A DNA stretch of 32,728 nt from positions 1 to 32,728 of the forward strand of contig JALEZW010000052.1 of the NCBI GenBank assembly GCA_022772675.1, read 5' to 3'. Shown here one piece after another: positions 7,467-15,355 of the stretch; the stretch's first letter is position 1, and each line of letters begins with the position of its first letter. Below the pieces are notes generated by a model that did no database searches, was not told the origin of the DNA, and saw only the letters and a program-made list of their open reading frames with translations. The translations under genes were made by a program, and so were the position numbers. Origin of the DNA: Agathobacter sp. (lineage in GTDB: Bacteria > Bacillota > Clostridia > Lachnospirales > Lachnospiraceae).

Positions 7467-7872
7467 CCGCCTGTAAACTATGATCTCAATATACGGGTGA
7501 ATTTTCCGCTTTGTATTTTCACCTGTATACCATAATCTCTTTGTACAGGTGATTTTCTAGTTTTGCGTTTTTCACCTGTATACCATGACCTCTTTGTACG
7601 GGTGATTTTCTAGTTTTGCGTTTTTCACCTGTATACCATGGCCTCTTTGTACGGGTGATTTTCTAGTTTTGCTTCTTTCACCTGTATATCATGACCTCTT
7701 TGTACAGGTGATTTTCTAGTTTTGCTTCTTTCACCTGTTTGCTCTGACCTCTTTGTACGGGTGATTTTCTAGTTTTGCTTCTTTCACCTGTTTGCTCTGA
7801 CCTCTTTGTACAGGTGGATTTCCCGTTTTGTGTTTTTCACCCGTACGCTGGCCCCGCTCCGTACGGGGAATT
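7467..7872. repeat. Array of about eight 53-bp units with alternating inverted 8-mers
   Basis: CACCTG-type arms start at 7468 (variant), 7520, 7573, 7626, 7679, 7732, 7785 and 7838, a strict 53-bp period after the first. Each unit pairs CACCTGTA with TACAGGTG or TACGGGTG 24 bases further on, and that arm lies 29 bases before the next left arm, so either neighbour could pair. Arm changes stay pairable: CCTG/CGGG uses a wobble, and the last unit changes both sides to CCCGTAC/GTACGGG. Loops are AT-rich and conserved (CCATGACCTCTTT; ATTTTCTAGTTTTGC). There are no open frames and no spacers. It fills the divergent gap between the ArsC-like gene and the ATPase gene. Confidence 0.9.
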
Positions 7873-8157
7873 CCCCATTTGCAATTTTCATCGTATAAAA
7901 TTCTCAATTAACATATTTTCAGGTGCACAAATATTATAGCAAAGAAACTCCAAATATTCTACTTATTCTTCTGATTAAGTTTGTTGTGCATTGGTCGGAA
8001 GGTGACATATCGTATGCTGTAATGTTAACATGCGTTGCCTGAAGTAACAGAAGATTTTGCTGTAGATTAAAGGGTAGAAGAATCACAAATAAAATGATAT
8101 ACTGTGTCTATATTGTAAGGCTGCTCGAATGCAGCCAGCCCATCAATAAGTGAAAGA

Positions 8158-8189
8158 CCCTTGTATCATATAATCACACAAGGGGGAGG
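8158..8189 (+). promoter_or_regulatory. Hairpin overlapping the ribosome binding site of the ATPase gene
   Basis: CCCTTGT (8158-8164) can pair with ACAAGGG (8178-8184), which overlaps the GGGGGAGG ribosome binding site (8182-8189) of the gene starting with TTG at 8198. The pairing would hide part of the site. A second small hairpin, GGCTG/CAGCC, lies just upstream (8119-8136). Whether it regulates anything is unknown. Confidence 0.4.
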
Positions 8190-8197
8190 AAACAAGT

Positions 8198-8914
8198 TTG
8201 AACAACCAATTTATACAAGGTGTGTCCTTCGATTGGAACAAAATAGATGAAAACAGTTATATCCGAAAAATTGAGGCCTTTCATGAAATTGATCAGTTGT
8301 TTTTTTCTAATCCGATTACCTTCTTCGTAGGGGAAAATGGAAGTGGAAAATCAACTCTGCTGGAAGCCATCGCGATTGCCCATGGTTTCAATCCGGAAGG
8401 CGGAACCAAAAACTATTTGTTTTCAACCCATGATACCCACTCGGATTTATGTGACGCTATACGGATTATAAGAGGATACCGGAAGGAAAGCTGGGGTTAT
8501 TTTTTAAGAGCAGAAAGCTTTTATAATGTTGCAACTCAGGAAGAGGAGTATGCTGACTCTGCTCATCCATCTGCCAGATATCATGAGAAATCCCACGGAG
8601 AAAGCTTTCTGGCATTGGCACAAAACAATCTTCAACCGGACGGATTATATCTGTTTGACGAGCCTGAAGCCGCATTATCGCCGCAAAGACAGTTGACGCT
8701 ATTGATGGAAATATACCGGTGCGCGAAAGAAGGTGCACAATTTTTCATTGTTACCCATTCACCGATTCTGCTTGGAATTCCGGATTGTGAAATTTTCTGC
8801 TTCGATCATGGTCAAATTCACACCTGCAGCTACGAGGAGACCGACAGTTATCAGATCACCGAGATGTTTATTAACAATCGAAACGCTCTATTAAATAACT
8901 TACTTCGCGAGTAG
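8198..8914 (+). CDS. AAA/ABC-type ATPase (COG3910-like)
   Basis: A 238-aa soluble P-loop ATPase of the ABC/SMC-like AAA group. Walker A is GENGSGKST near residue 46. The signature region is SHGESFL near residue 133, Walker B is GLYLFDEPEAALSP near residue 149, and the H-loop is VTHSP near residue 186. There is no membrane domain and no partner permease nearby. The family (predicted ATPases of about 240 aa) is common in bacteria but has no firmly assigned role. The start is a TTG at 8198 with GGGGGAGG 8 bases upstream; that site can be hidden in a hairpin. It is followed 64 bases later by the YbaK-type gene on the same strand. Confidence 0.88.
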   Translation: MNNQFIQGVSFDWNKIDENSYIRKIEAFHEIDQLFFSNPITFFVGENGSGKSTLLEAIAIAHGFNPEGGTKNYLFSTHDTHSDLCDAIRIIRGYRKESWGYFLRAESFYNVATQEEEYADSAHPSARYHEKSHGESFLALAQNNLQPDGLYLFDEPEAALSPQRQLTLLMEIYRCAKEGAQFFIVTHSPILLGIPDCEIFCFDHGQIHTCSYEETDSYQITEMFINNRNALLNNLLRE

Positions 8915-8978
8915 TTGTTTCGGTTCACGCAAAGCTGCTTCGTCATACTATACACACTTTAGAACAGGAGAACACACT

Positions 8979-9527
8979 ATGGACATTTTACACACACCAA
9001 TTTATGAAGGACGTCCCGAGGATTGCGCCGGGCGCCTGGAAAAAGAAATCCGCACCTACGACCTTCTGGATTCTCTTTCCATCCCCTACCTTCGTATTGA
9101 TCATGAGGCACTTCCCACCATTGAGGCCTGCCATGACGTAGACACCCGGCTGGACCTCCATATCTGCAAAAACCTCTTCCTGTGCAATACGCAGAAAACC
9201 ACTTTTTATTTGCTGATGATGCCGGGGGAAAAGAAATTCCAGACAAAGGTTGTGTCCAAGCAGCTTGGTGTCGCAAGACTTTCCTTCGCACCGGAGGAAT
9301 ACATGGAAGAGTTTCTCGATATCACCCCGGGTTCAGTCAGCGTCATGGGACTGATGAACGACAGGGAAAACCGTGTACAGCTTCTGATGGACCGGGACCT
9401 TTTGCAGGAAGAATATCTGGGGTGTCATCCCTGTATCAATACCTCAAGTATTAAACTTACTACAAAAGATTTGCTGGAGAAATTTTTACCGGCGGTTCAC
9501 CATGAAGTAATCTATGTAGATTTGTAA
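8979..9527 (+). CDS. YbaK/ProX-type aminoacyl-tRNA editing protein
   Basis: A 182-aa free-standing editing-domain protein related to YbaK and ProX (PrdX), which hydrolyse mischarged tRNA such as Ala- or Cys-tRNA-Pro. The visible family features are the opening DLLDSLSIPYLRIDHEALPTIE, the KNLFLCNTQK segment with the catalytic-type Lys, YLLMMPGEKKF, the LGVARLSFA block, and the GSVSVMGLMND and GCHPCINTSSIKL blocks. AGGAG lies a few bases before the ATG. A rho-independent terminator follows at 9566. Substrate choice (Ala versus Cys) cannot be decided from the sequence. Confidence 0.9.
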   Translation: MDILHTPIYEGRPEDCAGRLEKEIRTYDLLDSLSIPYLRIDHEALPTIEACHDVDTRLDLHICKNLFLCNTQKTTFYLLMMPGEKKFQTKVVSKQLGVARLSFAPEEYMEEFLDITPGSVSVMGLMNDRENRVQLLMDRDLLQEEYLGCHPCINTSSIKLTTKDLLEKFLPAVHHEVIYVDL

Positions 9528-9565
9528 TATCTATTTACCCCTTAGACAAAGTATTAAAAAAAATC

Positions 9566-9596
9566 GCCCCAGTTCAGTCGAATTGGGGCATTTTTT
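9566..9596 (+). terminator. Intrinsic terminator after the YbaK/ProX gene
   Basis: GCCCCAGTTC pairs with GAATTGGGGC (one wobble) around AGTC, followed by ATTTTTTG. Confidence 0.88.
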
Positions 9597-9651
9597 GATA
9601 AAAGGTGCAATGAAATCAAGTTTATTTCGTCTTAATAGATGAGGTACCTCG

Positions 9652-9856
9652 AAAGGAGGAAACACATGGACGATATCTCTATTATTCAACTGTACTGGGA
9701 CAGAAATGAACAAGCGATTGTCAATTAGAGATTCAATCGGATGGCTGTTTATACGCTGTATTTAAATCTGTCGGATGTAGTTTTATTGTGCGATCACATC
9801 ATGTCGGGAAACCGAAATTTATATCTACATTGGAAAAAATGGTTGAAATTCTTTGA
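9652..9856 (+). pseudogene. Sigma-factor-like gene start joined to an unrelated fragment
   Basis: A perfect AAAGGAGG (9652-9659) precedes an ATG at 9666 opening MDDISIIQLYWDRNEQAI, which resembles the first residues of clostridial RNA polymerase ECF-type sigma factors. It stops after 20 codons (9728). An open frame without a start then runs to 9856 in another phase, containing LEIQSDGCLYAVFKSVGCSF and HHVGKPKFISTLEKMVEIL, which does not look like a sigma factor. I read this as a deletion that joined a sigma-factor start to the tail of another gene. The second part is not recognised. Confidence 0.55.
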
Positions 9857-9866
9857 AAGTGCAAAA

Positions 9867-9897
9867 GAGGCTGCCCGCTACGGACAGCCTCTTCTCT
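9867..9897. terminator. Bidirectional terminator hairpin
   Basis: AAGAGGCTG(C/T)CC pairs with its complement around GCTACG, flanked by AAAA on one side and TTCTC on the other. It follows the pseudogene on the plus strand and backs up the terminator of the M56 peptidase gene on the minus strand. Confidence 0.65.
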
Positions 9898-9977
9898 CGA
9901 TAAAAACTTAATTGATATCGCTGTAATTGCGTGTATCTACCTGAATAAGTACGACTATTTTTAATATACGAGCTACC

Positions 9978-10020
9978 AAAAAAGCCCGATAATGTGAACT
10001 CCATTATCGAGCTTTTACTT
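9978..10020 (-). terminator. Terminator of the BlaI/BlaR1-like operon
   Basis: On the minus strand AAAGCTCGATAATG pairs with CATTATCGGGCTTT (one wobble) and is followed by a T run. It lies 19 bases beyond the stop codon at 10039. Confidence 0.85.
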
Positions 10021-10038
10021 TTTTTCAAAACACTAATT

Positions 10039-11994
10039 TTAATATGAATCGTTAGCATTTGGAATTTTATCAAAACAATTATAAAAAACATCTGAAAGAA
10101 ATCCGTTTGTCTTATTTTGGGGTCTATAATCATAATAAACTCCATTTGCTCTAAATGCTGTACAACCATCAGAGGCCATAGACAATTTGACCACCTTGCC
10201 GCTTTTCATGGTTAAAGTTAACATCGCCTCATCAAAAGGACAGGCCGAACCTCCATTGATAAGCGTTGCATTAGAAAACCACTCCTCAAATTGATTTAAT
10301 ATGGTTTCATCCTGTATTGTCTGGTTGTATATCTTATTATCATCTCGATTTCTATAATCTAATTTTGCAGACACTATATGTTTGATATCTGATAAATCTA
10401 AGGGTTCATATTGCAATTCTTCCTTTAACATTTTTTCTAATGCACTACACAATTCTCTATTGAACAGATCAGTATCTTTGTCTGAATTCGTTAAAATTTC
10501 TTCTCCCCTTATCCGAAAACAAATGTCATCTTCTCCCTTTTTATAGCGCAACTGATATCCTGCATCTTTCAATGTTCCATATTTTTCCCACTCATCAAGA
10601 GGTAATTTCTTCTTTTCCTCTGAACGGCTCATCAGTTCTTTGATTTTTTTCTGCATTTCTTCATCCGGTACATAGTATAATTCGCCGGAGAGCCCCTTAT
10701 TAAACATCAATTCATCTGGAAAAATACATAGGTAATATTTTCCTTCTGGTACATTTTTTGTAAGCTTAGCTTCCAATGCTTCCACCGGATCAACCGTAGA
10801 AGTTGGTTGCAAAGATTCTTCTGTCTTTTTTGTTTTCTCAATATCTTCCTGCAACTTCGTTTCTTTATTTTCCTTTGTTTTTGATACATTTCCTGCTGTT
10901 CTGGTTTCGTTTTTTCCACTACTAAATGTACATCCTGTCACCCCAATTACTAACACAAGAAAAACTGCAAAGGTACTTACTAGCATTTTAGGCTTTTTTA
11001 CCAACATTTCAATTCTTTTTTTCATCTCTTTTTTCCCTCCCATAATACTTGTAGAACATACCAGACGATTAGAAACAGCAGAATACCCAGATGCCATTTC
11101 TATCAAAGTAACACCGTATGCCTTTCTGCTCTCTTCCCCTAAACATTTCACAGCACCTTCATCACAGGCAAGTTCACTATCCTTAATTGATAAAAATGCT
11201 GACAGCCAAACAAGAGGATGATACCAATAAATCACCACACATAGACACCGGATATAGGTCCAGATATGGTCTTTATGCCTGTAATGGGTCAATTCATGCG
11301 TCATAATATGATGCATTTTCTCTTCCCCTGGCAAAAAACCTGCTGGCAGGTAGATTGCGGGCTTTATCATGCCGAATAAACAAGGACTTTCCACACAATT
11401 TGTTTCATATATTTTTAATTTAGCTGGATAAATGTTGGTTTCCTTTCTGTCTTTCCTTAACTGGAAATAAAATTTTATATTACTAAAAAGGAAACAACTG
11501 CCACATAACAGAACTCCTGATAACCAGATAAACACACATACTGTTCTCAAGCTCATTGCCCACTTTTTATTTGTTTCTTTGGAAAAATGCTCCATATTTA
11601 CTGAAGCTGTATCTTTTCCTATTTCCATCTGTTTTTCTACAGTATTCTTCGTATCTGCATGGCTTACATTTCGTGTATCAGATTTTCGCACACATTCTTT
11701 TTCAGGTCTCGAATTCTGTTCCTCTGGAATAATTTTTTCCTCATGATTCCCAGTAGTAACATCTTCTGTCGATAATTTCGCAGACGGTTTGTTTTCGATC
11801 TGATTTTCCACAAACTGTACCACATTCATAATACTAATATCTGCTTCATACATAGGAATAGGAACCAATAATTTTATTGCCACCAAAAGCCACAATCCAT
11901 ATTTTAACCGCTGACTCATTCGATTTCCAAATAACATTCTTATCAACAGAATGCATAGCATTAACACCGTAGAAGTAATCAAATGCTCAATCAT
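10039..11994 (-). CDS. BlaR1/MecR1-like M56 membrane metallopeptidase
   Basis: A 651-aa membrane-embedded zinc peptidase of family M56. Hydrophobic segments near residues 5-22, 32-48 and 150-172 precede the HELTH zinc motif at 233-237 and the downstream ELACDE motif at 274-279. A further transmembrane segment (about 335-353) ends in VTGC and is followed by about 300 extracellular residues. That region starts with a low-complexity Lys/Glu/Thr stretch and lacks an obvious penicillin-binding sensor domain (no clear SxxK-SxN-KTG set), so the inducer need not be a beta-lactam. It overlaps the BlaI-like gene by 8 bases. The expected role is to cleave that repressor after a signal. Confidence 0.9.
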   Translation of the reverse strand: MIEHLITSTVLMLCILLIRMLFGNRMSQRLKYGLWLLVAIKLLVPIPMYEADISIMNVVQFVENQIENKPSAKLSTEDVTTGNHEEKIIPEEQNSRPEKECVRKSDTRNVSHADTKNTVEKQMEIGKDTASVNMEHFSKETNKKWAMSLRTVCVFIWLSGVLLCGSCFLFSNIKFYFQLRKDRKETNIYPAKLKIYETNCVESPCLFGMIKPAIYLPAGFLPGEEKMHHIMTHELTHYRHKDHIWTYIRCLCVVIYWYHPLVWLSAFLSIKDSELACDEGAVKCLGEESRKAYGVTLIEMASGYSAVSNRLVCSTSIMGGKKEMKKRIEMLVKKPKMLVSTFAVFLVLVIGVTGCTFSSGKNETRTAGNVSKTKENKETKLQEDIEKTKKTEESLQPTSTVDPVEALEAKLTKNVPEGKYYLCIFPDELMFNKGLSGELYYVPDEEMQKKIKELMSRSEEKKKLPLDEWEKYGTLKDAGYQLRYKKGEDDICFRIRGEEILTNSDKDTDLFNRELCSALEKMLKEELQYEPLDLSDIKHIVSAKLDYRNRDDNKIYNQTIQDETILNQFEEWFSNATLINGGSACPFDEAMLTLTMKSGKVVKLSMASDGCTAFRANGVYYDYRPQNKTNGFLSDVFYNCFDKIPNANDSY

Positions 11995-12373
11995 TTTTAT
12001 CCTCCAATCCCTTTAAAATATCATACAACGACCTAATCTCTTCCTTACTAAAAGCCTTTTTCTTCACCAATGTATTCATCATCATGCTCACAGACCCCTG
12101 GTAAACCCGTTCAATCAAACTTTCCGTTTCTGCCAATGCCGCATCATCCCTGTTGACATTGGGATAATATTGTTTTGCCTTTGTCCCCTGCTCATAATAA
12201 ATAATCCCTTTGTCCACCATTCTTCCCAGCAAAGTATTGACAGTACTTTTGGTCCAGCCGGGATTCTCCTTTAGTGCATGGTATAGCTGCATAATTGTTC
12301 TTGGATGTTCCTCCCATAATTTTTCCATAATAATCCATTCACTTTGTTGTAAAATAATGTTTTCTTTTCCCAT
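11987..12373 (-). CDS. BlaI/MecI-family transcriptional repressor
   Basis: A 128-aa winged-helix repressor of the BlaI/MecI (penicillinase repressor) family. The N-terminal wHTH runs through LQQSEWIIMEKLWEEHPRTIMQL and WTKSTVNTLLGRMVDKG, and the C-terminal helices give dimerisation. The start at 12373 (MGKENIIL) follows GGAGG; longer starts up to 12469 run over the promoter. Its 3' end overlaps the M56 peptidase gene by 8 bases, so the pair forms one operon as in bla and mec systems. No beta-lactamase or penicillin-binding protein gene lies beside it in this window, so the regulated target is unknown. Confidence 0.92.
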   Translation of the reverse strand: MGKENIILQQSEWIIMEKLWEEHPRTIMQLYHALKENPGWTKSTVNTLLGRMVDKGIIYYEQGTKAKQYYPNVNRDDAALAETESLIERVYQGSVSMMMNTLVKKKAFSKEEIRSLYDILKGLEDKND

Positions 12374-12440
12374 GTTGTCCTCCATTCTCAAAATATCTTT
12401 GCGCGCGCAAAAAGGTCGACTCATGTAAACCTTATTTTTT

Positions 12441-12469
12441 AAAATAACACATTGTATTACACAAGTCAA
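12441..12469 (-). promoter_or_regulatory. Promoter and possible operator of the BlaI/BlaR1-like operon
   Basis: On the minus strand TTGACT (12464-12469) and TATTTT (12441-12446) are 17 bases apart. The spacer contains TGTAATACA, a TGTA/TACA dyad of the sort bound by BlaI-family repressors, so autorepression is likely. Confidence 0.6.
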
Positions 12470-12640
12470 CCATATTAATAATTTTTATTACTTTATATAC
12501 TCTATCTTTTCCTCTTCATAATCCCTTAATATACCTAACCAATTCTCCAGAGTCCCCTCTAAATTTTCAAATAATTCATATCACTATAATAGTGAAAACA
12601 GAACGCTTCACTCCAACTGAATCGCTTATTTGATTTGTTT

Positions 12641-12890
12641 TTACCCAAACAGGCCACGTTTAAAGTGTGATTTGATTTCCTGCACCCTTTGGTTACTTGG
12701 GAATTTGTTCAGATATTCCATACCCGCGCAAATGTTTTGTTTTACACCAAGTCCAAAGCAGTAGATTTCGCCAAGTCCAATGGCAGACAATTCTTCAGCC
12801 GGCCGGCAATTTTTATTTACATAGATTAGACGTACAGTTATCCAAAATATCCCCAAATAAACCCAATTTAATGATTGTTCTCCTTTCCAC
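12641..12890 (-). pseudogene. Decayed Sel1-repeat-like protein gene
   Basis: AAAGGAGA is followed on the minus strand by a frame reading KLGLFGDIL that soon stops. A second phase then gives AEELSAIGLGEIYCFGLGV, KQNICAGMEYLNKF and a KSHFKRGLFG ending at 12641. The AxxLGxIYxxGxGVxQN spacing is typical of Sel1-like repeats, and short proteins opening MGLFG with such repeats are known. Loss of the ATG and a frameshift suggest a small relic. The flanks from 12374 to 12640, apart from the operon promoter, show no other gene. Confidence 0.45.
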
Positions 12891-12952
12891 GAAAAAAACA
12901 GCTATAAACCTTTATGGCCTATAACTGCCCTTACGCTGTTTAAAATGTTGAT

Positions 12953-14032
12953 TTATCCTACCACAATATTCTCCGCAGTTTTCCCGCGCCCCACATGCCG
13001 AATCATCCGCTCCACCTGCGGCAGCATATTGACCGGTCGAAGCAGAACCTGGGGATGTTCTGTGGCATATACCCGGAATATTTCATCGGCAAATCCCTGC
13101 CCCATCATAGATACGTCAGAGAAATCCAATATCACCTCACGGAATTCTTCCAGGCGATGGCAGATCCGTCTTGCCTGGGAGCGAGCTACGGGCTCACCGG
13201 TGATGCAGGCTTCTTTTACCGGTATCTGGGTTCTCATAAATCCCTCATCCACATCCGCATAGGTGTCAAACACTTTTCCTGCTTCGCGCCCAGTTTCATT
13301 TTCCAATGTCATCATAACCATGGTTCTCTCCTTCCATATTCTCGCTGCGTAGGCCGCCAAATGGGACCGCAGCACCTCCGGCTCTTCCTGACATCCCCAC
13401 TTCAAAATCAGCGAATCTGACCACAGCACAAAGGAATCCATCATCTTTGACGAAAAGAAGATTCCCTCTCCGGAATGATTCCGGCTGTCACAGGTAATTT
13501 TACCCTTGTAGAGCTCCACCAGCGCATCTTCGACCCGCGGATTCTCCCAGCCATTTCCCGCCATGTATTCCATCAAGGTAGAAAATACCCCGGCTCCGTC
13601 GTCTGAGATTACCACTGTCGTATTTAACGCGTTACACTGCACAACTATTCCGATCCTGGTCCCCCGGGAATGCTCAATGGCATTATTCAGAATCTCCGCA
13701 CCGCAATACTGCCATATCACACGTGCTTTCTCATTACAGCCTGTAAGATATGGGGCAATATACTGCTGAAACAGGACATCCTCCTCCAACTCGCCTTCCT
13801 CCAGGGAAACCGTAGCCCGATACTCTCTCTGAATCAGACGATAGGGACACTCTTCCCCTGCAACGCATTCAATCATGCCGCTGTCCAATGCCTCTTTAAG
13901 GTAGCGCTTTACGGTCGTAATGGAGATTCCAAAACTGTCCATGGTTTTCTCCAATACGGCTCCATCTCTCCGGGCAATCTTTCTTAAAATATATTTTTTG
14001 ATTTCTTCCCTTTTCTTTTCAGTGAATGACAT
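12953..14032 (-). CDS. wHTH - GHKL ATPase - STAS-like (DUF4325) regulator
   Basis: A 359-aa soluble protein with three parts. Residues 1-70 are a winged helix-turn-helix (FGISITTVKRYLKEALDSGMI). Residues 100-215 are a GHKL ATPase fold with an N-box (EILNNAIEH, 113-121), a G1 box (SDDGAGVF, 143-150) and a G2 region (SGEGIFF, 187-193). Residues 255-359 are a STAS-like DUF4325 domain (REVILDFSDVSMMGQGFADEI). There is no phosphoacceptor His or membrane segment, so it resembles a cytoplasmic anti-sigma/anti-anti-sigma-type switch on a DNA-binding head. The start follows AAGAGGAAAT. It stands alone, divergent from the XRE gene at 14321. Its targets are unknown. Confidence 0.85.
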   Translation of the reverse strand: MSFTEKKREEIKKYILRKIARRDGAVLEKTMDSFGISITTVKRYLKEALDSGMIECVAGEECPYRLIQREYRATVSLEEGELEEDVLFQQYIAPYLTGCNEKARVIWQYCGAEILNNAIEHSRGTRIGIVVQCNALNTTVVISDDGAGVFSTLMEYMAGNGWENPRVEDALVELYKGKITCDSRNHSGEGIFFSSKMMDSFVLWSDSLILKWGCQEEPEVLRSHLAAYAARIWKERTMVMMTLENETGREAGKVFDTYADVDEGFMRTQIPVKEACITGEPVARSQARRICHRLEEFREVILDFSDVSMMGQGFADEIFRVYATEHPQVLLRPVNMLPQVERMIRHVGRGKTAENIVVG

Positions 14033-14320
14033 ATTTCCTCTTCGAATTATATTTGGTTTTTATATAATTATAATCTCTATATTTCAAATTATAACATCCA
14101 ATATTCAAACTTTCAAGATAGAATATTTCTATTTCTTTGGATCCGCAATAATAGATGGCATATGTTATCCATATATGGTAAAATGATATGATGTAAGTGG
14201 AAATAATACTTTTTGTCATCTACGAAGTGTAGAATCCGCATAAATTCACCATTTTCTACGTTCCGTGGGTGTGAAATTGCAACAAAACGAGGGATAATCA
14301 ACGCAGAAAGGAGGCAGCAA

Positions 14321-14506
14321 ATGGATCAAATAGCAATTGGAAAATTCATCGCAGAAGAAAGGAAAAGAAAGGGCTACACCCAAAAGCAGCTTGCAGAAAA
14401 ATTAGGAATCAGTGACAAGACCATTTCCAAATGGGAACGGGGAAACGGTTTCCCGGAGGTGTCACTGCTTTTACCATTATGTAAGGAGCCCGTCAATGAA
14501 TGGTGA
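14321..14506 (+). CDS. Clipped XRE-type helix-turn-helix protein
   Basis: A 61-aa frame with a good ribosome binding site (AAAGGAGG, 14307-14314). It encodes a nearly complete Cro/CI-type domain: IGKFIAEERKRKGYTQKQLA, EKLGISDKTISKWERGNGFP, EVSLLLPLCKE. In relatives the sequence goes on roughly as LCKELxISVNELL. Here it reads LCKE-PVNEW and stops, so a few codons are missing and the effector region is lost. The DNA-binding fold could still work alone. Its end overlaps the start of the next gene by 11 bases. No pairing with an intact effector domain is visible. Confidence 0.6.
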   Translation: MDQIAIGKFIAEERKRKGYTQKQLAEKLGISDKTISKWERGNGFPEVSLLLPLCKEPVNEW

Positions 14507-15257
14507 AATGGCCCAGATGAGCAATATTGTAATTAGTGCGAGATTTGCCCTTCGCGATAAGGGAAAAATGGATTGCCCATTAGACAAATATGTATCATCC
14601 ATAAAGTTTGTCTTTATTCCGAGGGGAATTTTCCTTAAAAAAACAAAGACCGTCGATTCGGTCACAGACTGGTTCGAAATTTGTAGGAAACAGGGACTGG
14701 AGGACATAAAATATCTTGTTCCTACCTCCATATCAGACCGGTCCATACTGGGCTTTTCAAACACCTCCCAGAATTCCATGATCTGCTTTTGGAAGGATGG
14801 TTCCGTCACGTATTTTTCGTCCAGATGGAAATTCGACAGGGATCAGGAAGGATGGGACGTTACCTATGAAGAGCATGAGTGGAAAGACGCTCCCTCTGGA
14901 AAACCCTCTTTTGAAAATCACACGGAAGAGTTTAAGCAGGTATTACTGGATATTGAAGATCTGGCTAAAAGGATTGATTTCGACAGTTTTGCCATGGTTT
15001 TTCATAAAGCCTACGAATCATTGTGTGGCAATTACGACGAGGAAAACACTTTCTTACCAGCAAATTTGCCCGAAGCGTTTCGTGGCATCTATCTGGCCGT
15101 TATGAAGGCAGATGTGTTTGGTGCTATGGGCTCATGGAATGACTCTCCGCCATATTATGCACACGAGAAGGGCTTAGATAAAGAGTATAATGAACTGTCC
15201 GATCAATTACTGGAACAGCTGCGGTATAACCTCATGTATGTTGTCAACGAATGCTGA
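14496..15257 (+). CDS. Unknown 254-aa protein
   Basis: Not recognised. The start at 14496 has AAGGAG 7 bases upstream, inside the 3' end of the truncated XRE gene, and the two overlap by 11 bases, suggesting translational coupling. The protein is soluble and acidic, rich in Trp, Phe and Tyr (VTDWFEICRKQGLEDIKYL, ICFWKDGSVTYFSSRWKF, WDVTYEEHEWKDAP), and has no signal peptide or membrane segment. The later part is helical (EEFKQVLLDIEDLAKRIDF; YNELSDQLLEQLRYNL). The look is that of stand-alone cytoplasmic or immunity-type proteins, but no family is claimed. The frame is long and intact, so it is likely expressed. Confidence 0.65.
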   Translation: MNGEMAQMSNIVISARFALRDKGKMDCPLDKYVSSIKFVFIPRGIFLKKTKTVDSVTDWFEICRKQGLEDIKYLVPTSISDRSILGFSNTSQNSMICFWKDGSVTYFSSRWKFDRDQEGWDVTYEEHEWKDAPSGKPSFENHTEEFKQVLLDIEDLAKRIDFDSFAMVFHKAYESLCGNYDEENTFLPANLPEAFRGIYLAVMKADVFGAMGSWNDSPPYYAHEKGLDKEYNELSDQLLEQLRYNLMYVVNEC

Positions 15258-15313
15258 AACCATCTCAAACATAAAAGATTCGCTTCTATCTGAACCTAGC
15301 AGAGCTCTTATTT

Positions 15314-15344
15314 TCAGTACACTGAAAATTTTTTCGGTGTACTG
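15314..15344. terminator. Hairpin, probable terminator of the 14321-15257 genes
   Basis: CAGTACAC(T)GAAAA pairs with TTTTCGGTGTACTG. An imperfect T run forms part of the stem rather than following it, so this could also be the first arm of the repeat array that begins at 15356. Confidence 0.45.
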
Positions 15345-15355
15345 GCAGGCAAAAA

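Noticed and set aside
7467-7872. CRISPR array
   Set aside because: Units are contiguous 53-bp repeats with no unique spacers, and no cas genes are nearby.
13563-13987. Plus-strand frames of 68-141 aa across 12995-13987
   Set aside because: They are antisense shadows of the three-domain regulator gene, with no ribosome binding sites or recognisable domains.
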